Positions 1 through 5,073 of a stretch of 7,047 nt of DNA are shown piece by piece. Within the stretch, counting starts at the first letter, position 1. Each line of letters starts with the position of its first letter. The notes under the pieces are model-generated. The model was not told the origin of the DNA, made no database searches, and was given only the letters and a program-made list of their open reading frames with translations. The translations under genes and the position numbers were made by a program. The stretch comes from Lachnospiraceae bacterium (GTDB taxonomy: Bacteria > Bacillota > Clostridia > Lachnospirales > Lachnospiraceae), in the NCBI GenBank assembly GCA_017475845.1, contig JAFVEU010000090.1, positions 1 through 7,047 of the forward strand, written 5' to 3'.

Positions 1-409
1 CCCCGGGTGTATAGGAACTCTTATCTCCATCACCTTCAAGATAGGCATAGAGCTTTTCGGACCTGAACATAAGATCGCAGTCGCAGAAAATAAGGGGTCT
101 GTCATTATCTATGCTCTCTACTCCCTTCATGCACGTGAGCACCGCTCCGTTCAGCACGTGATCCAGCACTATGATCTTCGCTTCAGGAGCATACTTCATG
201 ATCTCACGGTCAATATTGAAACGGTCTATGTGGTCTTTCAGCACCACAAAGGTGATGCCGTAAATATCACAGTGCTCCCTGATGGAATCTGCGGCATATT
301 CAAAAAAATGCCTTCCCCCCATTTCAATAAGGGGCTTCGGACACTCGTAGCCCAGATTTGCAAACCTGGTGCCAGCTCCCCCCATGGGCATGATAAGATT
401 AATGGACAT
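1..409 (-). CDS. Sugar-phosphate nucleotidyltransferase, N-terminal part (3' end outside window)
   Basis: Reading leftwards from an ATG at 409, the frame stays open for 136 codons to the window edge, so the C-terminus is missing. Residues 7-16 (MPMGGAGTRF) followed by PKPLIEMGG (24-32) form the nucleotide-binding signature of GT-A-fold NTP transferases, which join a sugar or alcohol phosphate to a nucleotide to make an activated precursor. FCDCDLMF (108-115) fits the strand end that carries the metal-binding aspartate. The PMxGAGxRF variant is typical of cytosolic transferases found in capsule, teichoic-acid or glycan loci; the substrate cannot be read from this fragment. The start is supported by AGGGGG at 416-421, six bases upstream. 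The start codon lies next to the -35 box of a promoter on the opposite strand. It is separated from the his/pur genes by the plus-strand tRNA gene, so it is probably a separate transcript. Confident of the family, not of the substrate. Confidence 0.85.
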   Translation of the reverse strand, partial: MSINLIMPMGGAGTRFANLGYECPKPLIEMGGRHFFEYAADSIREHCDIYGITFVVLKDHIDRFNIDREIMKYAPEAKIIVLDHVLNGAVLTCMKGVESIDNDRPLIFCDCDLMFRSEKLYAYLEGDGDKSSYTPG

Positions 410-431
410 AAAAAACCCCCTGTGGTATAAT
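403..431 (+). promoter_or_regulatory. Near-consensus sigma-70/SigA promoter facing tRNA-Leu
   Basis: TGGACA (403-408, five of six matches to TTGACA), a 17-base spacer, and a perfect TATAAT (426-431) preceded by TG at 423-424, making an extended -10. Transcription would start near 438 and run through the hairpin array into tRNA-Leu. The -35 box shares bases 407-408 with the start codon of the nucleotidyltransferase on the other strand. No comparable promoter was seen closer to the tRNA. Called from sequence match alone. Confidence 0.7.
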
Positions 432-444
432 CATCGGGTAGCGC

Positions 445-472
445 CCGCATAAGGATCCCCCTTCGGGCGATG
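445..472 (+). repeat. Direct repeat A, copy 1
   Basis: A 28-base unit beginning CCGCATAAGGATC and ending GGGCGATG. It differs from copy 2 at one base (C at 458 instead of G), which breaks one pair of the inner hairpin. In this copy 44 unrelated bases containing two further hairpins separate it from repeat B. Confidence 0.8.
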
Positions 473-516
473 GCCCCCTCGCCGGGGCGGCATCTCGTAT
501 CATAGATGCGAGATAT

Positions 517-546
517 GGTGCGTAGGTCACGGATCACTTCGTGATC
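517..546 (+). repeat. Direct repeat B, copy 1
   Basis: Thirty bases beginning GGTGCGTAGGTCACGG and containing the hairpin GATCAC-TTC-GTGATC. They are identical to 592-621, 75 bases downstream. The match ends after GATC: copy 1 continues AAGGAC where copy 2 continues CATGAC, so the longer outer stem is poorer here. Confidence 0.85.
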
Positions 547-560
547 AAGGACGGGCAGCA

Positions 561-588
561 CCGCATAAGGATCGCCCTTCGGGCGATG
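561..588 (+). repeat. Direct repeat A, copy 2
   Basis: Second copy of repeat A. The inner stem ATCGCCC / GGGCGAT (571-587) is perfect with a TTC loop, and flanking GCACCGC (558-564) pairs with GCGGTGC (590-596), giving a two-stem hairpin. Only three bases separate this copy from repeat B copy 2, so copies A and B form a compact unit of about 61 bases here. Confidence 0.8.
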
Positions 589-591
589 AGC

Positions 592-621
592 GGTGCGTAG
601 GTCACGGATCACTTCGTGATC
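592..621 (+). repeat. Direct repeat B, copy 2
   Basis: Second, identical copy of repeat B, directly before the tRNA. The dyad extends beyond the repeat: GGATCAC (606-612) pairs with GTGATCC (616-622), and GTCA (601-604) pairs with TGAC (624-627), making an 11-pair stem with one mismatch that stops just short of the tRNA. Confidence 0.85.
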
Positions 622-631
622 CATGACAAGA

Positions 632-714
632 GCCGGTGTGTCGGAATGGCAGACGAGGAGGACTCAAAATCCTTTGGTGGCAACACCGTGTGGGTTCAAG
701 TCCCACCACCGGCA
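632..714 (+). tRNA. tRNA-Leu, anticodon CAA
   Basis: A complete class II cloverleaf of 83 bases. The acceptor stem is GCCGGTG (632-638) with CACCGGC (707-713), followed by discriminator A at 714. The anticodon stem GAGGA (658-662) / TCCTT (670-674) encloses the loop CTCAAAA, placing anticodon CAA at 665-667, which reads the UUG leucine codon. The long variable arm has GGTG (676-679) pairing with CACC (684-687). The T-arm is GTGGG-TTCAAGT-CCCAC (690-706). The A73 discriminator and long variable arm are leucine identity features. CCA is not encoded (714 is followed by CTC), so the tail must be added by nucleotidyltransferase after 3' trimming. It is the only plus-strand gene seen, between minus-strand genes. 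Confidence 0.97.
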
Positions 715-717
715 CTC

Positions 718-747
718 AGAGCAGTTCATTTTTTGAACTGCTCTTTT
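718..747 (+). terminator. Rho-independent terminator of tRNA-Leu
   Basis: AGAGCAGTTCA (718-728) pairs perfectly with TGAACTGCTCT (734-744) across a five-T loop, an 11-bp stem, and is followed by a T run (744-747) and further T-rich sequence. It begins four bases after the tRNA. On the minus strand the same hairpin is not followed by U residues, so it should act in one direction only. Confidence 0.9.
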
Positions 748-750
748 CAT

Positions 751-925
751 TTACTTGCCTTCACCCCAATAATGCGCTTTTGGCAAGTATCTTTCAGAAC
801 TTCCGCTCCTTATTTTACTTGCCTTCACCCCAACAATGCGCTTTTGGCAATTATCTTTCAGAACTTCCGCTCCTTATTTTACTTGCCCTCACCCCAATAA
901 TGCGCTTTTGGCAAGTATTCTTCAG
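751..925. repeat. 64-bp tandem repeat, 2.7 copies, with 8-bp dyads
   Basis: Unit 1 is 751-814, unit 2 is 815-878 (two substitutions in 64), and unit 3 is 879-925 (truncated, three substitutions in 47). Each unit starts TTACTTGCCT or TTACTTGCCC and contains the dyad TACTTGCC ... GGCAAGTA separated by 22 bases: 752-759/782-789, 816-823/846-853 (one base changed) and 880-887/910-917. The unit length is not a multiple of three, so open frames across it shift at every copy and it is not coding. It fills the convergent gap between the tRNA terminator and the AICAR transformylase stop codon, so it lies in the 3' end of the purine transcript if that is read through. No U tract follows the dyads on the minus strand. 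Function unknown. Confidence 0.9.
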
Positions 926-928
926 CTT

Positions 929-2107
929 TTAATGATGGAACAGTCTCAATCCGGTGAAGTACATTACCATCCCGTACTTGTCGGCTGTTTCTATGACATT
1001 ATCATCCCTTATGGAGCCTCCTGGCTGGGCGATATACTGAACTCCGCTCTTCTTTGCCCTTTCCACATTGTCTCCGAAGGGGAAGAACGCATCGGATCCC
1101 AGAGCCACTCCGGTGTTCTTATCAAGCCATTCTCTCTTTTCTTCCGCCGTGAATACAGAGGGCTTTGTCTTAAATATCTTTTCCCAGGCTCCGTCCCTCA
1201 ATACGTCCTCATACTCGCTTCCGATATAGACATCGATGGCATTGTCCCTTTCCGCTCTCCTTATCCCGTCGAGGAAGGGCAGCTCAAGAACCTTCGGGCA
1301 CTGCCGCAGAAACCAGTTATCAGCCTTCTGTCCCGCAAGCCTTGTGCAATGGATCCTGGACTGCTGTCCGGCACCTATCCCTATGGCCTGTCCGCCCTTG
1401 GCGTAGGCTACGGAATTACTCTGGGTATACTTCAGAACGATAAGAGAGATCATGAGATCCCGCTTTGCCTCATCGCTCAGCTCCTTATTCTTAGTCACGA
1501 TCTCCCCTAAGAACTTCTCATCTATCACCGCATTATTCCTGCCCTGCTCAAAGGTCACGCCGAAGACCTGCTTGGTTTCCTTTTCCTCCGGAACATAATC
1601 AGGATCTATCTTTAAGATGCAGTAATTACCCTTTTTCTTCTCCTTAAGTATATTAAGGGCATCCTCGTCATAACCCGGGGCTATTATACCGTCAGACACC
1701 TCCCTCTTTATAAGGTTTGCGGTGTCGGCATCGCACACATCGGAAAGGGAAATAAAATCCCCGTAGGATGACATCCTGTCTGCTCCCCTGGCTCTCGCAT
1801 AAGCGCAGGCAAGAGGGCTTAGGTCCTTTAAGTCATCAACCCAGTATATCTTTGCCTCGACCTCGGATAAAGGCAGTCCCACCGCAGCTCCTGCCGGAGA
1901 TACATGCTTAAAGCTGGTGGCTGAGGGAAGGCCTGTGGAACTCTTCAATTCCTTAACCAGCTGCCATCCGTTAAATGCGTCCAACAGGTTGATATACCCC
2001 GGTTTTCCGTTAAGCACCTCGAAGGGGAGCTCTCCCCCTTTTTCCATGTAAACCCTGGAGGGTTTCTGATTTGGGTTGCATCCGTACTTTAATTCCAGTT
2101 CATTCAT
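929..2107 (-). CDS. purH: AICAR transformylase (free-standing), final two-step IMP pathway
   Basis: A 392-residue protein matching only the transformylase half of bifunctional PurH/ATIC; it has no MGS-like cyclohydrolase domain. It moves a formyl group from 10-formyltetrahydrofolate to AICAR, giving FAICAR for the cyclohydrolase encoded just upstream. Motifs, in order: YGCNPNQKP (8-16); SFKHVSPAG (65-73) with the catalytic Lys67-His68 pair; RGADRMSSYGDF (107-118); EVSDGIIAPGY (136-146); YTQSNSV (227-233) with the conserved Asn231; GIGAGQQSRIHCTRLAG (243-259); SDAFFPF (338-344) with Asp339; and C-terminal LRLFHH. These are close to the animal ATIC sequence as I recall it, more than to the classic bacterial PurH. 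It is the last gene of the minus-strand cluster. The stop at 929-931 abuts the 64-bp repeat. An in-frame TAG twelve bases upstream rules out an earlier start. The symbol purH is used in the loose sense, since cyclohydrolase activity is absent. Confidence 0.95.
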   Translation of the reverse strand: MNELELKYGCNPNQKPSRVYMEKGGELPFEVLNGKPGYINLLDAFNGWQLVKELKSSTGLPSATSFKHVSPAGAAVGLPLSEVEAKIYWVDDLKDLSPLACAYARARGADRMSSYGDFISLSDVCDADTANLIKREVSDGIIAPGYDEDALNILKEKKKGNYCILKIDPDYVPEEKETKQVFGVTFEQGRNNAVIDEKFLGEIVTKNKELSDEAKRDLMISLIVLKYTQSNSVAYAKGGQAIGIGAGQQSRIHCTRLAGQKADNWFLRQCPKVLELPFLDGIRRAERDNAIDVYIGSEYEDVLRDGAWEKIFKTKPSVFTAEEKREWLDKNTGVALGSDAFFPFGDNVERAKKSGVQYIAQPGGSIRDDNVIETADKYGMVMYFTGLRLFHH

Positions 2108-2121
2108 GATCTTTTTCTATG

Positions 2122-2128
2122 CTCCTTT
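2122..2128 (-). promoter_or_regulatory. Distant ribosome binding site for the AICAR transformylase
   Basis: AAAGGAG on the minus strand, but 14 bases from the ATG at 2107, longer than the usual 5-10. No start codon lies between them in frame. It begins three bases after the stop of the 28-codon ORF at 2132-2218, so reinitiation or a small fold that shortens the gap is possible. Confidence 0.6.
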
Positions 2129-2131
2129 CTC

Positions 2132-2218
2132 TTATGCCTGCCCGAACAGTTTTCCGAGTCTGCGCTTCCTCACGCTGTTTTCATACTCTTTTCTGACCTT
2201 TGGTGAGATTCTTGGCAT
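2132..2218 (-). CDS. Possible 28-residue basic micro-protein
   Basis: An ATG at 2218 opens 28 codons ending in TAA at 2132-2134, filling most of the 124-base gap between the cyclohydrolase and transformylase genes. The product begins MPRISPKVRKEY and ends RRLGKLFGQA; it is strongly basic and could form a short amphipathic helix. No clear Shine-Dalgarno precedes the ATG (only CCGGAT directly before it). The frame stays open further upstream into the end of the cyclohydrolase gene in a different register, so it might instead be a remnant tail of an older, longer C-terminus. I do not recognise a family. Its stop lies just before the AAAGGAG of the next gene, the arrangement expected of a translationally coupled leader peptide. 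It could equally be chance. Confidence 0.3.
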   Translation of the reverse strand: MPRISPKVRKEYENSVRKRRLGKLFGQA

Positions 2219-2231
2219 ATCCGGCAGGGCA

Positions 2232-2945
2232 TCACTGATTCTTATTGACGATCCTGCTCTCGCAGCTGCCATTTTCAATATCTATGAAACGAACGAAAAG
2301 GGATACCTTGTTCTCCCCGTTCAGCGAATTCCAGACCGTGTCGGTAAATTCATCAATGTTACCGGTGATATCCACCTTTTCAGGCTCACCCTCGAAGCTG
2401 GGCAGGGGATTTCCGTCACTCATATAGGTGTGTATAAACCTTCCCTCTCCATTCTTAGGATTATCGTAGGTATAGGTGTATCTCAGACATTGCGCGCTGT
2501 CTCCGTCATCGCTCTTAAGTATGGACATGGCAAAGTCGTACTTTCCGTTCTCAACGTGCATGAGTCCCGATATCCTTGGGGTGAAATTAGGGTCATCCGG
2601 CTCAAATTCCCGTCCTCTCAGGGATTCTTCAAAACTCTGTCCCTTTGACATGTTATCAAATATGGTATCCGTCTGGTCACCGTTGGTAACTATGGTCTTA
2701 TCCCCCAGAACGCGTACCGGCGCATAGATGATAAGGGAAGGATCCTTCATCTTCGATTCGTCAAAAGCCTTTGTCCTTATACCGTCCCCGTCTTCGATAA
2801 AGACCCTGTTCCTGCTGTTCTCACTCCGTCCCATAATGAAGTAAGCTGTAACAGCATACTTTCCGTCACTGCTCTTTCCAAGTACTATCCCCCTTCCGGG
2901 ATAGGGATTACTCTTTAACACCTCCGAAAGCTTTAACAATTCCAT
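2232..2945 (-). CDS. purO: IMP cyclohydrolase, archaeal PurO type
   Basis: A 237-residue protein resembling the PurO/IMP_cyclohyd family, which closes FAICAR to IMP, the last step of purine synthesis. It is unrelated to the cyclohydrolase domain of PurH. Visible motifs are NPYPGRG (13-19), YFIMGRSENSRNR (35-47), TNGDQTD (87-93), DDPNFTPRISG (117-127) and FIHTYMSDGNPLPSFEGEP (170-188). Length fits the small single-domain family. The start at 2945 has AAAGGAG (2956-2962) ten bases upstream, and ung ends 34 bases before it. The transformylase that makes its substrate follows downstream, which strongly supports the assignment. Known in the family: this pairing of a lone transformylase with a PurO-like enzyme recurs in Clostridia. 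The symbol follows the archaeal gene name. Confidence 0.88.
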   Translation of the reverse strand: MELLKLSEVLKSNPYPGRGIVLGKSSDGKYAVTAYFIMGRSENSRNRVFIEDGDGIRTKAFDESKMKDPSLIIYAPVRVLGDKTIVTNGDQTDTIFDNMSKGQSFEESLRGREFEPDDPNFTPRISGLMHVENGKYDFAMSILKSDDGDSAQCLRYTYTYDNPKNGEGRFIHTYMSDGNPLPSFEGEPEKVDITGNIDEFTDTVWNSLNGENKVSLFVRFIDIENGSCESRIVNKNQ

Positions 2946-2979
2946 TTTTATACCACTCCTTTCTTTTCCTGATCCCGTA

Positions 2980-3663
2980 TCAAATGTTCTCTATCTGCCA
3001 GTCAATGGGACTAATCCCGTTTTTTTCCAGAAACGCGTTGCATTTGGAAAAATGCCTGCAGCCGAAAAAGCCCCGGCTTGCGGACAGCGGACTCGGATGG
3101 GGAGCCTTCAGCACAAGATGCTTTTCATTATCAAGCATTATTTCCTTTTCTCCTGCCGGCCTTCCCCAGAGCATAAATACAATGGGATTCGGAGAATCGT
3201 TGAGACTCCTTATGACAGCATCCGTAAACTGCTCCCAGCCGTGCTTCTGATGGGAAGCCGCCAGGTGTGCCCTCACCGTCAGCACCGTATTTAAGAGCAG
3301 CACTCCCTGATCCGCCCACTTCTTTAAGTAACCGTTATTAGGGATGTAAAGTCCCAGATCATCATGCAGTTCCTTATAGATATTTTTAAGTGAAGGGGGT
3401 ATGTCCCTTTCCCGTATCTCAGGCTTCACGGAAAAAGCCAGACCGTGGGCCTGCCCGTCGTTATGATAGGGATCCTGACCAAGGATCACCACCTTGACTT
3501 TGTTATAGGGAGTGTAGTGAAATGCATTAAAAATATCCTCTGAAGGAGGAAAGATCTTAGTAGTGTTATATTCGTCTTTAAGGAATTTATACAGCTCCGA
3601 GTAATAAGGCTTTTTGAATTCGCCCTGTAATACCGGCAGCCAGTCGTTGCTTATTCCCGGCAT
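2980..3663 (-). CDS. ung: Uracil-DNA glycosylase, family 1
   Basis: A 227-residue cytosolic repair enzyme that cuts uracil from DNA (from dUTP incorporation or cytosine deamination) and starts base excision repair. The family 1 signature is complete: VVILGQDPYHNDGQAHGLAFSV (58-79) with water-activating Asp64 and Tyr66; LLLNTVLTVRA (122-132) with uracil-reading Asn125; and HPSPLSASRGFFGCRHF (189-205) with catalytic His189 and the minor-groove loop. It ends PIDWQI, as usual. Full length. The ATG at 3663 lies inside hisF, overlapping its last 13 bases in another frame, with GGAG ten bases upstream, so translation is probably coupled to hisF. A DNA-repair gene between histidine and purine genes has no obvious pathway link. 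Confidence 0.97.
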   Translation of the reverse strand: MPGISNDWLPVLQGEFKKPYYSELYKFLKDEYNTTKIFPPSEDIFNAFHYTPYNKVKVVILGQDPYHNDGQAHGLAFSVKPEIRERDIPPSLKNIYKELHDDLGLYIPNNGYLKKWADQGVLLLNTVLTVRAHLAASHQKHGWEQFTDAVIRSLNDSPNPIVFMLWGRPAGEKEIMLDNEKHLVLKAPHPSPLSASRGFFGCRHFSKCNAFLEKNGISPIDWQIENI

Positions 3664-4415
3664 CTTACGTTGACTCCGTTTTCCTTAAGGAATGATTTCA
3701 CTTCCCCAACGGAAAGCTCTTTATAGTGGAAAAGAGACGCAGCCAGAGCGGCTTCTGCATGTCCCTCCGTAAAGGCCGTGAGGAAATGTTCTTTTTTTCC
3801 GGCTCCGCCTGATGCGATCACCGGTATCTTTACACTGTCTGCTATGGCTCTTGTAAGCTCCAGGTCATAGCCGTTCTTTGTACCGTCACAGTCCATACTT
3901 GTAAGGAGTATCTCCCCGGCACCAAGGCTTTCGGCTTTTTTTGCCCACTCTATGGCATCAAGCCCCACGTCTATCCTTCCGCCGTTCTTATATACAGTCC
4001 AGCTTCCGTCACCCCTTCTTTTAGCATCCATTGCCAGCACCACGCACTGGCTCCCGAATTTATCCGCAGCCTCGCCTATGAGGCCGGGGTTATTGATAGC
4101 TGCGGAATTGACCGCAACCTTATCCGCACCTTCCCTTAAGACCTCTTTGAAATCATCAACGCTCCTTATGCCGCCGCCTACCGTAAAGGGAATGAAAAGC
4201 TGCTCTGCCACCTTTCGCACCAGATCCACAACAGTTTTCCTGTGGTCGCTGGAGGCTGTTATATCAAGGAACACAACCTCATCAGCCCCTTCCCTGTCAT
4301 AGGCTTTTGCAACCTCCACGGGGTCCCCCGCATCTCTTAAGTTTACAAAATTCACCCCTTTTACAACCCGGCCGTTATTGATATCCAGGCAGGGGATTAT
4401 CCTTTTAGTGTACAT
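3651..4415 (-). CDS. hisF: Imidazole glycerol phosphate synthase, cyclase subunit HisF
   Basis: A 254-residue (beta/alpha)8 barrel, the normal HisF length. It condenses PRFAR with ammonia delivered by HisH, giving imidazole glycerol phosphate (to histidine) and AICAR (to purines). Both catalytic aspartates are at the canonical numbers, Asp11 (IIPCLDINNGRVVKG) and Asp130 (VVLAMDAKR). Phosphate-binding loops are visible as FTVGGGIRS (77-85) and VIASGGAGKKEH (199-210), with LTSMDCDGTKNGYD (171-184) between. The start at 4415 has AAAGGA (4421-4426) five bases upstream. hisH, its glutaminase partner, ends 31 bases upstream, and ung starts within its 3' end. hisA, which often sits between hisH and hisF, is absent here. 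Confidence 0.98.
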   Translation of the reverse strand: MYTKRIIPCLDINNGRVVKGVNFVNLRDAGDPVEVAKAYDREGADEVVFLDITASSDHRKTVVDLVRKVAEQLFIPFTVGGGIRSVDDFKEVLREGADKVAVNSAAINNPGLIGEAADKFGSQCVVLAMDAKRRGDGSWTVYKNGGRIDVGLDAIEWAKKAESLGAGEILLTSMDCDGTKNGYDLELTRAIADSVKIPVIASGGAGKKEHFLTAFTEGHAEAALAASLFHYKELSVGEVKSFLKENGVNVRCRE

Positions 4416-4446
4416 CTGATTCCTTTATATGCTGCTATGTATTTTG

Positions 4447-5055
4447 CTATTTCACCGCCAGGAAATTATCCAGAACCTTCATTCCCATATCAGAGCTCTT
4501 TTCCGGATGGAACTGGGTGGCGAATACATTCCCCTTCTCCACCGAAACATCTGCCGTAACCCCGTATTCTATGGTCGCAGTGACTATCTCTTTTTCATCC
4601 GCATGGACATAATAGGAGTGGACAAAATAGAAGAATTCTCCATCAGGGATTCCGTGGAATAATCTGCCGTTATTGTGAAGCTCTATTGAATTCCATCCGA
4701 TGTTTGGAACCTTCAGGTCATTTATCGGCAGGAACTTTACGACTCTGCCCTTCAGTATGGAGAGTCCTTCCACCCCCGGAGATTCCTCACTTCCTTCAAA
4801 CAGCAGCTGTTCCCCGAGACAGATCCCAAGGAATGGTTTTCCACTGAGCGCAGCCTCTTTGATAACGGGAATAAGGCCGTATGCCTTAAGCTTTTCCATG
4901 GCGTCTCCGAAAGCCCCCACCCCGGGAAGTATCACATGGCTTGCTTTTCTTATCTCTTCCGGATCTCTGGTGGTAAGTGGGGAGCCTCCTCTATGGCTTA
5001 TGGCCTTTTCCACGCTTTTTATATTGCCTGCATCATAGTCAATTATAGCGATCAT
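4447..5055 (-). CDS. hisH: Imidazole glycerol phosphate synthase, glutaminase subunit HisH
   Basis: A 202-residue class I glutamine amidotransferase that hydrolyses glutamine and passes ammonia through the HisF barrel. The catalytic triad is intact: Cys79 in FLGICLGEQ (75-83), His183 and Glu185 in QFHPEKS (181-187). The oxyanion-strand motif ILPGVGAFGDAM is at 42-53. Gly-Glu-Gln after the nucleophile is a small departure from the common Gly-Met-Gln and is unlikely to abolish activity. It begins 18 bases after the stop of the membrane-protein gene with only a weak GGGA-like ribosome binding site, suggesting it is read from the same transcript. It pairs with hisF directly downstream. Confidence 0.97.
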   Translation of the reverse strand: MIAIIDYDAGNIKSVEKAISHRGGSPLTTRDPEEIRKASHVILPGVGAFGDAMEKLKAYGLIPVIKEAALSGKPFLGICLGEQLLFEGSEESPGVEGLSILKGRVVKFLPINDLKVPNIGWNSIELHNNGRLFHGIPDGEFFYFVHSYYVHADEKEIVTATIEYGVTADVSVEKGNVFATQFHPEKSSDMGMKVLDNFLAVK

Positions 5056-5073
5056 TTTCTGTAATCCCGGGCT

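Larger units (their letters stand above)
441..627 (+). repeat. Hairpin-rich repeated leader upstream of tRNA-Leu
   Basis: This stretch is made of two direct repeats (A at 445-472 and 561-588; B at 517-546 and 592-621) plus unique inserts, and nearly all of it folds into short-loop hairpins. The hairpins are: 455-471 (ATC.CCC / GGG.GAT, one C-C mismatch, TTC loop); 473-488 (GCCCC / GGGGC); 492-514 (ten pairs including one G-U, ATA loop); 531-546 (GATCAC / GTGATC, TTC loop); 558-596 (GCACCGC / GCGGTGC enclosing ATCGCCC / GGGCGAT, TTC loop); and 601-627 (GTCA and GGATCAC paired to GTGATCC and TGAC, one mismatch, TTC loop). The last hairpin ends four bases before the mature tRNA 5' end. With the promoter at 403-431 it would be the 5' leader of the tRNA precursor. 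It may also be a dispersed palindromic (REP-like) element; no protein is credible here. Confidence 0.75.

Noticed and set aside
238..624. 128-codon minus-strand open frame with repeated DHEVIRDLRT
   Set aside because: The repeated peptide comes from DNA repeat B, whose copies are 75 bases apart and so stay in frame. The rest overlaps the real nucleotidyltransferase in another frame.
432..631. T-box or other known riboswitch in the leader
   Set aside because: T-boxes precede aminoacyl-tRNA synthetase or amino-acid genes, and no T-box consensus bulge or antiterminator was seen. The stems are repeat-derived and resemble no riboswitch core I know.
718..747. Bidirectional terminator also serving the purine genes
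   Set aside because: On the minus strand the hairpin is followed by GAGTGCCGG, not by U residues, so only plus-strand intrinsic termination is supported.
751..925. CRISPR array or integron attC sites
   Set aside because: The units are nearly identical along their whole 64 bases with no variable spacers, and no GTTRRRY/RYYYAAC core pair or integrase gene is present.
616..932. Plus-strand open frames of 94 and 98 codons over the tRNA and tandem repeats
   Set aside because: They read through a complete tRNA gene and its terminator, and the 64-base repeat changes frame at each copy.
836..1510. 224-codon plus-strand open frame
   Set aside because: It runs through the 64-bp repeat and then antisense to the strongly conserved AICAR transformylase, and shows no family resemblance.
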